Positions 1 through 7,094 are shown, counted from the stretch's first letter. The stretch: 7,783 bases of DNA from CAYOVG01 sp964407285 (GCA_964407285.1 CAYOVG010000332.1:1-7783), one strand, 5' to 3'. Notes: a model not told the origin generated them from the letters alone. Program-made: numbers and translations.

Positions 1-51
1 CCTACATCACCCCAATACCTCTATCTACCACCTGCTCAGCGGGAATTGCTG
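1..51 (+). repeat. Left copy of a perfect 51-bp terminal inverted repeat
   Basis: Bases 1-51 are the exact reverse complement of bases 7730-7780, and identity stops sharply at base 52. The repeat begins at the first base of the window. This copy lies inside the open reading frame of the STAND ATPase and contributes 16 complete codons (YITPIPLSTTCSAGIA) plus the first base of the next. A transposon end is unlikely because no transposase is encoded between the copies and this copy is within a continuing reading frame. An assembly-graph end, a chimeric fold-back, or a real inversion site all fit. Confidence 0.95.
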
Positions 52-2333
52 ATGACAGGCGTTTCCATTTCACTCTCGAAGGTCTTAATACCGACGCGCT
101 AATCACTGTGGCGGAGAACGAGGATGTGCCCGAGGTTCCGGCCCCAGAAGACGTCCCTCCTGCAACTTCGCACAGCACCGATTATAATCCAAGCAACTAC
201 GTCTTCTCGGTTCCTTACTCCCCAAAAGGCAACCAAGTCATCGGACGGGAGGCCGCACTAGATAAAGTCCTGGAGGAACTAACCAGAAGCCGTCGCACTG
301 CAATCGGTCAGAGAGTCAGTTTTCAGGGACTTGGAGGTCTTGGCAAAACACAACTTGCTATCGAATATGCCTACTACAATAAAGCGAGATACCCTAATGG
401 AGTAATATGGCTGACAGCAGATTCGGATATCGACGCACAGTTGACTAGACTGGTGGATCAGGCCAGATGGATTTCGCCGGACTCTGAACATAAACATAAG
501 CTGGATATCGCAGTGCAGCGGATTCGGAGCTATTCGGACTGTCTGATTATTTTTGACAATGTAGAAGATCTGGAGTCCATTAAGAGTTACCTGCCGGACC
601 CTGCGACTCATACCGATGTACTCATAACCAGTCGGTATGAGCAACCTGGGTTCATCCCGGTTCTGCTGGATCTTCTAGACGAGGGCCAAGCTCTGGAACT
701 ATTGATCGGGGAAGCCGGTTACAAACCGCGGAGCAAGACAGAAGAGGAAGCGGCTCGTGATATCGCCAGGCGCCTCGATGGATTGCCGTTAGCTTTGGAA
801 TTGGCAGGAGCATATCTTCGTCATCGACCGGTTGGTTGGAGCCAGTACCTCGAAATGCTGGAAATGAATTTGAAATCAGCAATGCCTGGAAAGTTCCTTC
901 AGAGTTCCACAAGTCATAACAGCGATCTGTACTCCACCTTGAAAATCGACGAAGAGGTGTTCGATGATAAGCCAAAGCTTCGTCAGATTCTGGATCTGTT
1001 GACATGGAGCGGCTCCGCTCCCATGGGGCGGTCACTCCTGTGCTATCTACTCGACATAGGCTGCCCTACCGAAATTCTTGATGCTCTCGGTCTTGGCATC
1101 TCGCTGAGGCTCTTACGCGAGACACCTGACACTGACAGCTATTCAATTCATCGACTGGTCCGTGAAGTTCGCCGTGAACAAATTCCATTGTCGAACCGCC
1201 GAGAGTGGGCTGGCGTTATCTGCGAAAGGATTGGGGATTGGTTCAAGGATCGTAGAGAGGAATTCTCTAATCTGCCTGCATATGAAAGTGAAATCGACCA
1301 TCTGAGGATCTGGCGAGACCATGCACTCAAGATATCCCCTAAGTCAGCCGTTTCTCTCACTTGGTTACAGGGATATCCAGCTTTCCATCGCGGTCGCTAT
1401 CAGGAAGCAAGAATGCAAGTTGAAATAGCTCTCGATCTTTTTTCAGAGACAAAGGCAGTAGATCGAGAACTAGAATCAAACCTTCTGAATGATTTCGCAA
1501 ATTGCTACAGTCAGCTTGGTGATCCCACAACAGCTCTCCTGCATGGTCAAAAAGCCCTCCATATTCGGAAGGATCTGTTTGGAGTCAGACATCCTGATAC
1601 TGCTACTTCGCTAAACAACATCGCCCTATTCTATAGCGAATTGGGTGATCATAAAACGGCTCTCCAGTATGCTCAAGAAGCTCTTAATGTCCGTAAAGAT
1701 TTATTTGGGGAAGAACACCCGTGCACGGCTAATTCATTAAACAGCATTGCTGGCTGCTATAGTGAACTTGGTGACTCTCGCAAAGCTCTCCACTATGCTC
1801 AAAAAGCCGTCGATATCCAAAAGCAGCGTTTTGGGGAAAGGCATCCGTACACGGCCATTTCACTAAACAATATAGCTCTATACTACAGTGGATTAGGTGA
1901 TTACAGGACGGCTCTCCAGTATGCTCAGAAAGCCCTCGATATTTTAAAAGACCTATTTGGCGAAAGACATCCGTACACAACCAGATCACTAAACAATATT
2001 GCCTTGTACTACAGTGAATTGAATGATTACAGGACAGCTCTCCAGTATGCTCAAAAGGCCCTCGATATCCAAAAGGAGTTGTTTGGAGAAAATCACCCTA
2101 CAACAATACGCACCATTAGATCACTAGCCACTATTTATGCCCACCTCAATCAGCGGCAGATTGCCTTTAATCTGATTGAGGAGCTTCAAAACAGGATTCC
2201 CAAAGACCATCCTGAGCAGGGTTCACTTAAACAACTCAAACAGAGCTTGCTTGCCAAACCATTGCGGCCAGGTTTTCGCCAGCCACCCGCCACCAACAAT
2301 AAGAAGCGGAAATCCAAAGTCAAAAGGCGATGA
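3..2333 (+). CDS. STAND-family NB-ARC ATPase with C-terminal TPR repeats, 5' end missing
   Basis: Large signal-transduction NTPase of the STAND class (NB-ARC core plus tetratricopeptide sensor), probably cytoplasmic. Known relatives oligomerise on ligand binding and activate an N-terminal effector; many act in antiphage defence. The frame has no stop from base 3 to the TGA at 2331-2333. The first plausible start, GTG at 108, lacks a Shine-Dalgarno site, so I read the gene as truncated by the window edge, with 776 residues visible. Counting from GTG 108: proline-rich linker 7-40; P-loop GLGGLGKT 74-81; Walker B CLIIFDNVED 145-154; sensor motif VLITSR 171-176; GLPLAL 225-230; winged-helix region about 285-360 with YSIHRLV (345-351) in the MHD-motif position; TPRs with a 42-residue period about 435-690; basic tail KKRKSKVKRR. 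The Walker and GLPL motifs look intact, so the ATPase should be functional. The effector type cannot be seen. Base composition is less GC-rich than the right-hand cluster, which fits horizontal acquisition. Confidence 0.93.
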   Translation, partial: YITPIPLSTTCSAGIADDRRFHFTLEGLNTDALITVAENEDVPEVPAPEDVPPATSHSTDYNPSNYVFSVPYSPKGNQVIGREAALDKVLEELTRSRRTAIGQRVSFQGLGGLGKTQLAIEYAYYNKARYPNGVIWLTADSDIDAQLTRLVDQARWISPDSEHKHKLDIAVQRIRSYSDCLIIFDNVEDLESIKSYLPDPATHTDVLITSRYEQPGFIPVLLDLLDEGQALELLIGEAGYKPRSKTEEEAARDIARRLDGLPLALELAGAYLRHRPVGWSQYLEMLEMNLKSAMPGKFLQSSTSHNSDLYSTLKIDEEVFDDKPKLRQILDLLTWSGSAPMGRSLLCYLLDIGCPTEILDALGLGISLRLLRETPDTDSYSIHRLVREVRREQIPLSNRREWAGVICERIGDWFKDRREEFSNLPAYESEIDHLRIWRDHALKISPKSAVSLTWLQGYPAFHRGRYQEARMQVEIALDLFSETKAVDRELESNLLNDFANCYSQLGDPTTALLHGQKALHIRKDLFGVRHPDTATSLNNIALFYSELGDHKTALQYAQEALNVRKDLFGEEHPCTANSLNSIAGCYSELGDSRKALHYAQKAVDIQKQRFGERHPYTAISLNNIALYYSGLGDYRTALQYAQKALDILKDLFGERHPYTTRSLNNIALYYSELNDYRTALQYAQKALDIQKELFGENHPTTIRTIRSLATIYAHLNQRQIAFNLIEELQNRIPKDHPEQGSLKQLKQSLLAKPLRPGFRQPPATNNKKRKSKVKRR
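1533..2162 (+). repeat. Five in-phase 126-bp tandem repeats encoding TPR units
   Basis: The block starting GCTCTCC recurs at 1533, 1659, 1785, 1911 and 2037, exactly 126 bp (42 codons) apart. A diverged sixth unit begins near 2163. Each unit encodes one TPR hairpin pair with the pattern A-L-x-Y-A-Q-x-A-L-x-I-x-K-x-L-F-G-x-x-H-P followed by SLNNIALYYSELGDY or a close variant. The units at 1911 and 2037 are the most alike at the DNA level. The exact period and DNA similarity point to growth of the sensor by in-frame unit duplication. This is part of the STAND gene, not a separate element. Confidence 0.9.
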
Positions 2334-2410
2334 CCTCCCAAAAGTTCTACCGTTGTACCGTACGGATCTTTGCGTTATGCGTGGCGCTGGAGCGCGGGAA
2401 TTGGTCAATC

Positions 2411-2590
2411 GCTCAATCCGCAACTCACAAATAGAAATGCGCAAGTCACAATCCACAAATCATAACCCGTAACTCTAACCTCGCAACCCTTCTCTGTGCT
2501 CTCCGTGGTTCTCACACCACTACCCGCGAAATGGTCCAATCTCTGGAACCCGCAACGCCCAACTCTCAATCCACAACCCGTAACTCCCAC
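2411..2590. repeat. Cluster of degenerate short repeats (CAATCCACAA / ACCCGTAACTC)
   Basis: The pair CAATCCACAA plus ACCCGTAACTC occurs at 2449-2458/2465-2475 and again, fused by one base, at 2567-2576/2576-2586. Diverged versions (CAATCCGCAACTCACAA at 2414-2430; CCCGCAACGCCCAACTCTC at 2548-2566) surround them. Between the two copies lies TTCTCTGTGCTCTCCGTGG (2490-2508). Low-complexity A/C-rich strings of this kind recur between genes in some environmental bacteria as far as I recall. Their function is unknown, and they are unlike a CRISPR because neither repeat length nor spacing is constant. Confidence 0.55.
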
Positions 2591-2854
2591 ATGCTCCCGC
2601 GTGGACGCCCACGTTCCATGCACCCCTGGTTCTATGCCCCCCTACCTGCAATGCCCCTTCAGCGACGACCTTCCATCTTGAATTGTTCCGAGCAATGTGC
2701 TGTTATGGGCTCTCATACAGGCTCTCACCGGATCGGGAGCAGTTCGGAACATCCGACAGTCGCGGGTACGGCGACGGATTGGCGCGGGAGAGGATTCGAT
2801 TCTTTCATCTTCCTCGGGAAGGGGACCTGTCCATTCATGGATACTATTCACAGC

Positions 2855-2879
2855 CCGGTGCGCATGACCGGCGCACCGG
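2855..2879. repeat. Small GC-rich inverted repeat (9-bp stem, 7-nt loop)
   Basis: CCGGTGCGC (2855-2863) pairs perfectly with GCGCACCGG (2871-2879) around the loop ATGACCG. Part of the arm is repeated nearby as ACCGGTGCG at 2892-2900. No T-run follows on either strand, so a rho-independent terminator is not supported. It could be a protein-binding site or a remnant repeat. Confidence 0.5.
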
Positions 2880-3117
2880 TGCGTACGTGAAACCGGTGCG
2901 TGGGAAGAACAGGTGACGACCGGCGCCTTTCGTGGAAGGAGGATCAAAGGAGCGGAAGGAGACTATGGGTAAGCTGTTGAATGCATCTCGAGAGATCGAA
3001 GAAAGGGGAGCAATAGGTCGATTCATGAAGACGCATTTCGGGGTCCGGAAAGGTCGAGTGGGCTCGATTCTACGCGACATCTCACCCGGATCGACCCCGG
3101 CTCCCAGCTTTTACGCT

Positions 3118-3427
3118 CTAAATGCGCTCGAGCTTGTCCACGAGACTTTGAGGCGACGCCCCGAACTGCGCTTCGATGAACTCCACGACCGCCTCAAAGG
3201 CTTCGCAATGCTGCCCCATCTATCTCCTTCCCTTTTCCTCGTCCTTCCCGCCTGCCCTTCCTTTCACCTTCCGCATACCACTGCTGTGCGAGAGTGGGCA
3301 TAATGTCGAATCCTTTGTCTATGTGGGAGAGCACGGAGTTGAATTCCTCCCTGCTCAGCTTGTCGGTCGCCTCGACGATGTGTCGGAACATCGCGTGCAG
3401 GAACTGCAGTCCCCTTTCCCGGTCGGC
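3118..3427 (-). pseudogene. C-terminal relic of an Rpn/YhgA-family nuclease (transposase_31-like), frameshifted
   Basis: On the minus strand a frame running from about 3427 down to 3194 encodes ADRERGLQFLHAMFRHIVEA followed by TDKLSREEFNSVL, DIMPTLAQQW and a charged tail with repeated GRREGRGKGKE. This closely resembles the C-terminal part of Rpn-family recombination-promoting nucleases/putative transposases (PD-(D/E)XK fold), which characteristically carry repeated R-x-E-G-R-x-x-G segments. A stop follows at 3191-3193, but skipping one G in the GGGG run just before it restores a frame continuing GQHCEAFEAVVEFIEAQFGA and ending ...LVDKLERI at the TAG at 3118-3120. Upstream, a TGA at 3428-3430 and unrelated sequence show that the catalytic N-terminal domain is gone. 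So it has lost its 5' part and carries a one-base frameshift. A sequencing error could explain the frameshift but not the missing N-terminus. Family identity is from pattern recognition only. Confidence 0.7.
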
Positions 3428-3556
3428 TCAGGTGTTGAGCAGTCCTTGGCCCGGTGAACCGGTGAACGAACCGTAGCCCGCCCCAATGCCTCTCCAATAA
3501 GAGGCTGCCGCGTTGTGGAGAGGAAGACGGAAAGAAGAGTACCGTGAAGATAGGAA

Positions 3557-3598
3557 GACCGGGTGGTCCGGGCAACGAGTTGCCCGGACCACCCGGTC
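3557..3598 (-). terminator. Perfect 20-bp-stem hairpin downstream of the hydrolase gene, possible transcription terminator
   Basis: Bases 3557-3576 (GACCGGGTGGTCCGGGCAAC) are exactly complementary to 3579-3598, leaving only two bases (GA) between the arms. It lies 116 nt past the stop of the metallo-beta-lactamase-fold gene on the minus strand. The minus-strand sequence after the stem (TTCCTATCTTC) is only moderately T-rich. It may therefore end or protect the three-gene transcript without being a textbook intrinsic terminator. A third copy of the arm core, CGGGCAAC, lies at 3669-3676 and could pair alternatively with GTTGCCCG at 3579-3586. The rest of 3428-3713 holds no recognisable gene, only a tandem CGGTGAAC duplication near 3452-3467 and the inverted pair CCTCTCC/GGAGAGG around 3486-3522. 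Confidence 0.55.
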
Positions 3599-3713
3599 CA
3601 TTCTTACTCGCGGGGTTCTTTCCCAGTGTCCCCAATGTCTCCCAAATGGGCGAACGGAGCACCCTCGACGGGCAACCGGGAAGCAGAATCGCGCTGTTTT
3701 CAAACCATTGCAT

Positions 3714-4646
3714 CTAGAACTTGATCACTGTCCCGGCCCCCAGCGGTTTCACGACTTCATCGCCATATTTGGCTTTGAAATACTTGATCGCATTGTCGCC
3801 GGTGCAATGCCCGCCGTAGAAGGCGAAGTCTTTGGCCTTCACGCTATCCGTGTAGGCAACGGCTTCCTGGAGCACCTTCTCGTCGGCGCCCTTCAGGTGC
3901 AGCCCCCCCACCACGGCAAGAATTTTGTCCTTGGGGAACTGCTTCTTGATCGCCTTCAGGATATTGATATATCCCGCATGGCCGCATCCGAACACGGCCA
4001 CGACGCCCCTGGGGGTTTTGATCGCCAGTGTGGCGTCGTCCACAATGGGACACGGCCCGGTTGAGTCCTCGTTGAAGAATTTACCCTTGACCGGAGCGTA
4101 GCTCCCCGGTTCGCGGGGAACATCGGTAAAGAAGTAGAAGTCGTCATCCAGTTTGGTTACGTTGTTGACGGGCTTGAATGCGGGATCGGCGTACAGGCGG
4201 GCCAGGTAGGGCATCCCGCAGATTCTGACCGGCTCGCCTTTTTTCGTCTCGTACTGCTTATGCCAGATATACGGGTGTCCGTAGACCGACGGGTTGCCTT
4301 TAAGCCGGGGATAGAACGTCAATCCGCCCGTGTGGTCGTCGTGGCCGTGGCTGATGGTGATTCCGTCGAGGTTGTCGAGACTCAGGTTCATCCTCTGGGC
4401 GTTTTGCAGGAAGATATCCGTTGTGCCGGTGTCCGCGAGCCACCGCCTGCCGTTGGGGAGTTCCACCAGAATCGACAGGCCGTGCTCGTCCACGAACTTC
4501 TCGGAGGAAGCGGTGTCGTCGCACAACACCGACAATGTCAACTTGCCTCCCGATTCGGCGGCAAAACCGACGCCGGCTGTCCCCATCAGCAGAAGAAAAG
4601 AGACGGCCGTGATGCAAACCATCGCAGCAACCTTTTTACTCATCAT
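3714..4646 (-). CDS. Exported metallo-beta-lactamase-fold hydrolase (COG1237-like)
   Basis: A 310-residue protein of the metallo-beta-lactamase superfamily, closest by pattern to the COG1237 group, whose members are often named after the methanogen 7,8-dihydropterin-6-methyl-4-(beta-D-ribofuranosyl)aminobenzene 5'-phosphate synthase. That name should not be taken as the function here. Residues 1-31 form a Sec signal peptide (MMSKK, hydrophobic core, likely cut after GFAA), so it acts in the periplasm or outside. Metal-site residues visible: H100-G-H102-D-D104-H105, H223 in FGCGH, H250 in GGLHL and H280 in YGGHCTG; all expected ligands seem present. I chose the ATG at 4644-4646 over an open frame reaching 4718 because AGGAAAGGA precedes it at good spacing, the signal peptide begins there, and it leaves a normal 49-nt gap after the chemoreceptor stop. 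It is the last gene of the cluster. The substrate is unknown; the context suggests a small molecule sensed by the neighbours, which is inference. Confidence 0.9.
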   Translation of the reverse strand: MMSKKVAAMVCITAVSFLLLMGTAGVGFAAESGGKLTLSVLCDDTASSEKFVDEHGLSILVELPNGRRWLADTGTTDIFLQNAQRMNLSLDNLDGITISHGHDDHTGGLTFYPRLKGNPSVYGHPYIWHKQYETKKGEPVRICGMPYLARLYADPAFKPVNNVTKLDDDFYFFTDVPREPGSYAPVKGKFFNEDSTGPCPIVDDATLAIKTPRGVVAVFGCGHAGYINILKAIKKQFPKDKILAVVGGLHLKGADEKVLQEAVAYTDSVKAKDFAFYGGHCTGDNAIKYFKAKYGDEVVKPLGAGTVIKF

Positions 4647-4695
4647 ACAGTTCCTTTCCTGGCTAGAGACTCTTTCACGGGTCCTTGCAAAACGG

Positions 4696-7050
4696 TTAAA
4701 AATCTTCGATATCCTCATCTTCCGGCGGCGGAGCCAGTTCCTTGCGCGTTCCCGAGGAACCGGCTTTCGATGCCGGCAGTCGAGTCCGGTTCGCCTTGCC
4801 GTTAGGCATCCCGCCTGATTCTATCAGAAATCCGACGGTACGGCCGGGTAGCGAAAGGCGTGAGAAATGTTCTTCCTCGGGCGCGGGCAACAACAACCCC
4901 TGGTTCCGTTCTCCCTTTCTATTCCCCTCCGCCAGGGAGACAAGACTTATGACGAAGCTCTTCATCTCTTCCGCCTGGGCGCTCATCTCCCTCGAGGCCG
5001 ACGCCGATTCCTCGGCGCTTGCGGAGTTCTCCTGCGTCACTTTCTGCATGTCCAGGACCGCCTTGCTCAACTGGTCTATTCCCTGGCTCTGCTCCCGTGT
5101 GGCGGCCGCGATCTCATCGATGAGGCCGGCCACCCTGTGGGCTATCTCAACGTTTCTCTTGAATCCGTCTTGCGTGAGCTTCGTTATCTCGCTTCCGTCC
5201 CTGACGGTCTTGAGAGTATTTTCTATCAGGTTGCTGGTATTCCTGGCGGCGTCAGCCGCTCTCATGGCCAGGTTCCTCACTTCATCGGCAACCACGGCGA
5301 ATCCCGCTCCGGCTTCGCCCGCGCGGGCCGCCTCCACCGCCGCGTTGAGGGCGAGAAGATTGGTCTGGAAGGCAATCTCGTCTATGGCCTTGACGATCTT
5401 CTGGGTCTCCTCGCTCGACCGGGAGATGTTCTCAATGGCCGTGACCATACTGCCCATATGCCTGTCCACGACCTGGAAAATCTGCTCGGCTTCCTGCATC
5501 ACCGTCTTGCACTCGGAAGCGCTTTCGGCATTTTGCCTCGTCATGGAGGACATTTGCTCCAGGGATGCGGATGTCTCCTCGATCGTCGCGGCCTGCTCGC
5601 TGCTGCCTTCCGCCAGTTGTTGCGATGCGGACGAAATCTGGCTTGCCGCCGATGAAACCTGCTCCGCGGACGAACTGAGGCCTTCGATTATGCTGTTGAT
5701 GGGACGGGTGATGGACCTCGAAATACCCCAGGCAAGCAGCAGACCGACGAGAACGCCGATGCCGAGGGCCGCGCTGATCACGAAGTTCGATTTGTCGACG
5801 ACCGCCAGCGACCGGTCGCTCGCGCTGTCGGACATTCCCCAGGCGTCGTTTTCCATGGCGAGCGCCGCCGAAACCACCAACTCTCCGTTCATATACATAC
5901 CCGGCAGGATTCTCTGCTGAACTTCCGTGTCGGTTTTCATCCAGGAATCGGCCGCGGCGAGATAGTCCTTCGTTGCCTGCTCCGCCCGGTCGATACGCTC
6001 CAGGTCTTTGGGGGAATTGGAAATCTTGCGCAATTTTGCATAGCTCTCGGTGAGCTTGCGGAGGTGCTCGTTGAGGACATCCCAGTGCTTCCGGTCCCTG
6101 GTGATGATGAAGCTCTTCTCGGATATACGGGCGCCGAGGGCCTCTTCGCTCATCTCCCGAACCAGGAAGACCGCCTGCGCGCACTTTTCCACCGCGCTTT
6201 GCTTCACCAGCGTGCAGTCTTCCGTTATCTGAGTGGCTTTATCCCCGGACTTGTTGAGGGCGCCGATGAGTTGCGGAATTTCGGCCCCGTTGGGATACTT
6301 CCGGTATTCCGCAATGAAAGCGTGAAAAAGATCTACATGTTCCTGGACGGCGACCCTGATGAGGCCTATCTGCTTCTTCTCCATATCGCTTCGAAGCAGC
6401 TTGTCGAGTTGTTCGCTTTGTTGGACCGCATTGTCGGCGTTGAGTTTAATGGCCTTTATGTGCTGCTCGTCCCCGTCGAGCATGAAGCTTTTCTCTCTCG
6501 CCCGAATGTCCAGTATCAAGGCGTAGATGGAGTTTATCAGGGCAAGGGAGTCCTTGGCTCCGATGTATTCCGCCTTTTTCTCCTCCATGAAGGCGTCGAG
6601 TTCCTTATCGACTGTCTCGCCCTTCGCGTCCATGACGGACTCTTGCTGCTTGTTGCCCTTGAGAGCGTTCACGGTCTGCTTGAACAGCGCGCCATGCTCA
6701 TCCAACGCTTTTCGCGCCTCGCTGCTCCTGGACAGCAGCGTGGAGTCGCTGTTACGCCCGACGGCGTTTTCCAGTTCTCGCAGGATGGAATCCAACGACT
6801 TCAGTTTTTCCTCGACCATCGCCAGCTTTTCGCCCGATTGCCCGACCAGGAAATCCTTCTCCCCGGCGATGGTCTCCAGGGCGGTCTTCTGCAGACTTAC
6901 GGCAAGCTTGACGACAGGCAGGCTATGCAGGTTGACCGCGTTCATGTTCGAGCCAATCTGCCTGAACAGAAGGTGTGCTATTATGCCGAGCACCAGCACT
7001 ATCAGGATAACAGCTCCAAACCCGAAAAACAGTTTTCTATTTAGACTCAT
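4696..7050 (-). CDS. Methyl-accepting chemotaxis protein with a long helical periplasmic domain
   Basis: Transmembrane chemoreceptor, 784 residues, that would control a CheA/CheW kinase complex and so swimming or another output. TM1 is about 8-29; the periplasmic region is 30-422; TM2 is 423-443; the cytoplasmic coiled-coil signalling domain is about 455-705. The hairpin tip (EIAFQTNLLALNAAVEAARA, 558-577, then GEAGAGFAVVADEVRNLA) matches the MCP family core. A full HAMP domain is not evident: after TM2 only SRSITRPINSIIEGL resembles its first helix before the Ser/Ala-rich coiled coil starts. The periplasmic part is all helical in character and has three similar modules, marked by EKDF (64-67), EKSF (186-189) and EKSF (311-314). 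A polar tail of about 75 residues ends in EDEDIEDF and lacks an NWETF-type CheR-binding pentapeptide. The start is the ATG at 7048-7050, directly behind GGAGGAGGT; the upstream ATGs in this frame run into the preceding gene. The ligand is unknown. Confidence 0.95.
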   Translation of the reverse strand: MSLNRKLFFGFGAVILIVLVLGIIAHLLFRQIGSNMNAVNLHSLPVVKLAVSLQKTALETIAGEKDFLVGQSGEKLAMVEEKLKSLDSILRELENAVGRNSDSTLLSRSSEARKALDEHGALFKQTVNALKGNKQQESVMDAKGETVDKELDAFMEEKKAEYIGAKDSLALINSIYALILDIRAREKSFMLDGDEQHIKAIKLNADNAVQQSEQLDKLLRSDMEKKQIGLIRVAVQEHVDLFHAFIAEYRKYPNGAEIPQLIGALNKSGDKATQITEDCTLVKQSAVEKCAQAVFLVREMSEEALGARISEKSFIITRDRKHWDVLNEHLRKLTESYAKLRKISNSPKDLERIDRAEQATKDYLAAADSWMKTDTEVQQRILPGMYMNGELVVSAALAMENDAWGMSDSASDRSLAVVDKSNFVISAALGIGVLVGLLLAWGISRSITRPINSIIEGLSSSAEQVSSAASQISSASQQLAEGSSEQAATIEETSASLEQMSSMTRQNAESASECKTVMQEAEQIFQVVDRHMGSMVTAIENISRSSEETQKIVKAIDEIAFQTNLLALNAAVEAARAGEAGAGFAVVADEVRNLAMRAADAARNTSNLIENTLKTVRDGSEITKLTQDGFKRNVEIAHRVAGLIDEIAAATREQSQGIDQLSKAVLDMQKVTQENSASAEESASASREMSAQAEEMKSFVISLVSLAEGNRKGERNQGLLLPAPEEEHFSRLSLPGRTVGFLIESGGMPNGKANRTRLPASKAGSSGTRKELAPPPEDEDIEDF

Positions 7051-7094
7051 ACCTCCTCCATTCGGCAGATCGGCCATATACTCCAAGCGACGAT

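Larger units (their letters stand above)
2334..3117. other. Gene-poor intergenic region
   Basis: About 780 bp between the STAND gene and the Rpn relic with no reading frame I can assign to a family. Several frames of 60-120 codons are open here, but they overlap on both strands and show no recognisable motif. The stretch holds the degenerate repeats at 2411-2590, a small inverted repeat around CCGTACGG just after the STAND stop, and the hairpin at 2855-2879. One + frame (2683-2916) ends IHGYYSQPGAHDRRTGAYVK, faintly like the short G-x-Y-V-x-P tails of small secreted bacterial proteins, but this is too weak to call. Confidence 0.6.

Noticed and set aside
2411..2590. CRISPR array
   Set aside because: Repeat words are short, variable and unevenly spaced; there are no regular spacers and no cas genes.
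2932..3303. Plus-strand frame of 123 codons (or from ATG 2965, with AAGGAG just before it)
   Set aside because: Its second half is antisense to the recognisable Rpn relic, no family motif is visible, and the Shine-Dalgarno spacing of 3 nt is short. The first 50 codons after 2965 could still be a gene fragment, but I cannot support it.
3428..3703. Minus-strand frame of 91 codons just upstream of the Rpn relic, in the same frame
   Set aside because: It shows no Rpn-type catalytic motifs, runs through the palindrome, and is separated from the relic by a TGA; likely chance openness.
3513..4064. Plus-strand frame of 183 codons
   Set aside because: Most of it is the antisense of the metallo-beta-lactamase-fold gene and it passes through the 20-bp hairpin; no domain pattern.
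4647..4718. Longer N-terminus for the hydrolase starting at 4718
   Set aside because: It would overlap the chemoreceptor 3' end and bury the signal peptide; the ATG at 4644-4646 has a good ribosome site.
6064..7044. Plus-strand frame of 326 codons, and the 4742-5920 frame of 392 codons
   Set aside because: Both are long antisense shadows of the GC-rich chemoreceptor gene, whose minus-strand protein has clear MCP motifs.
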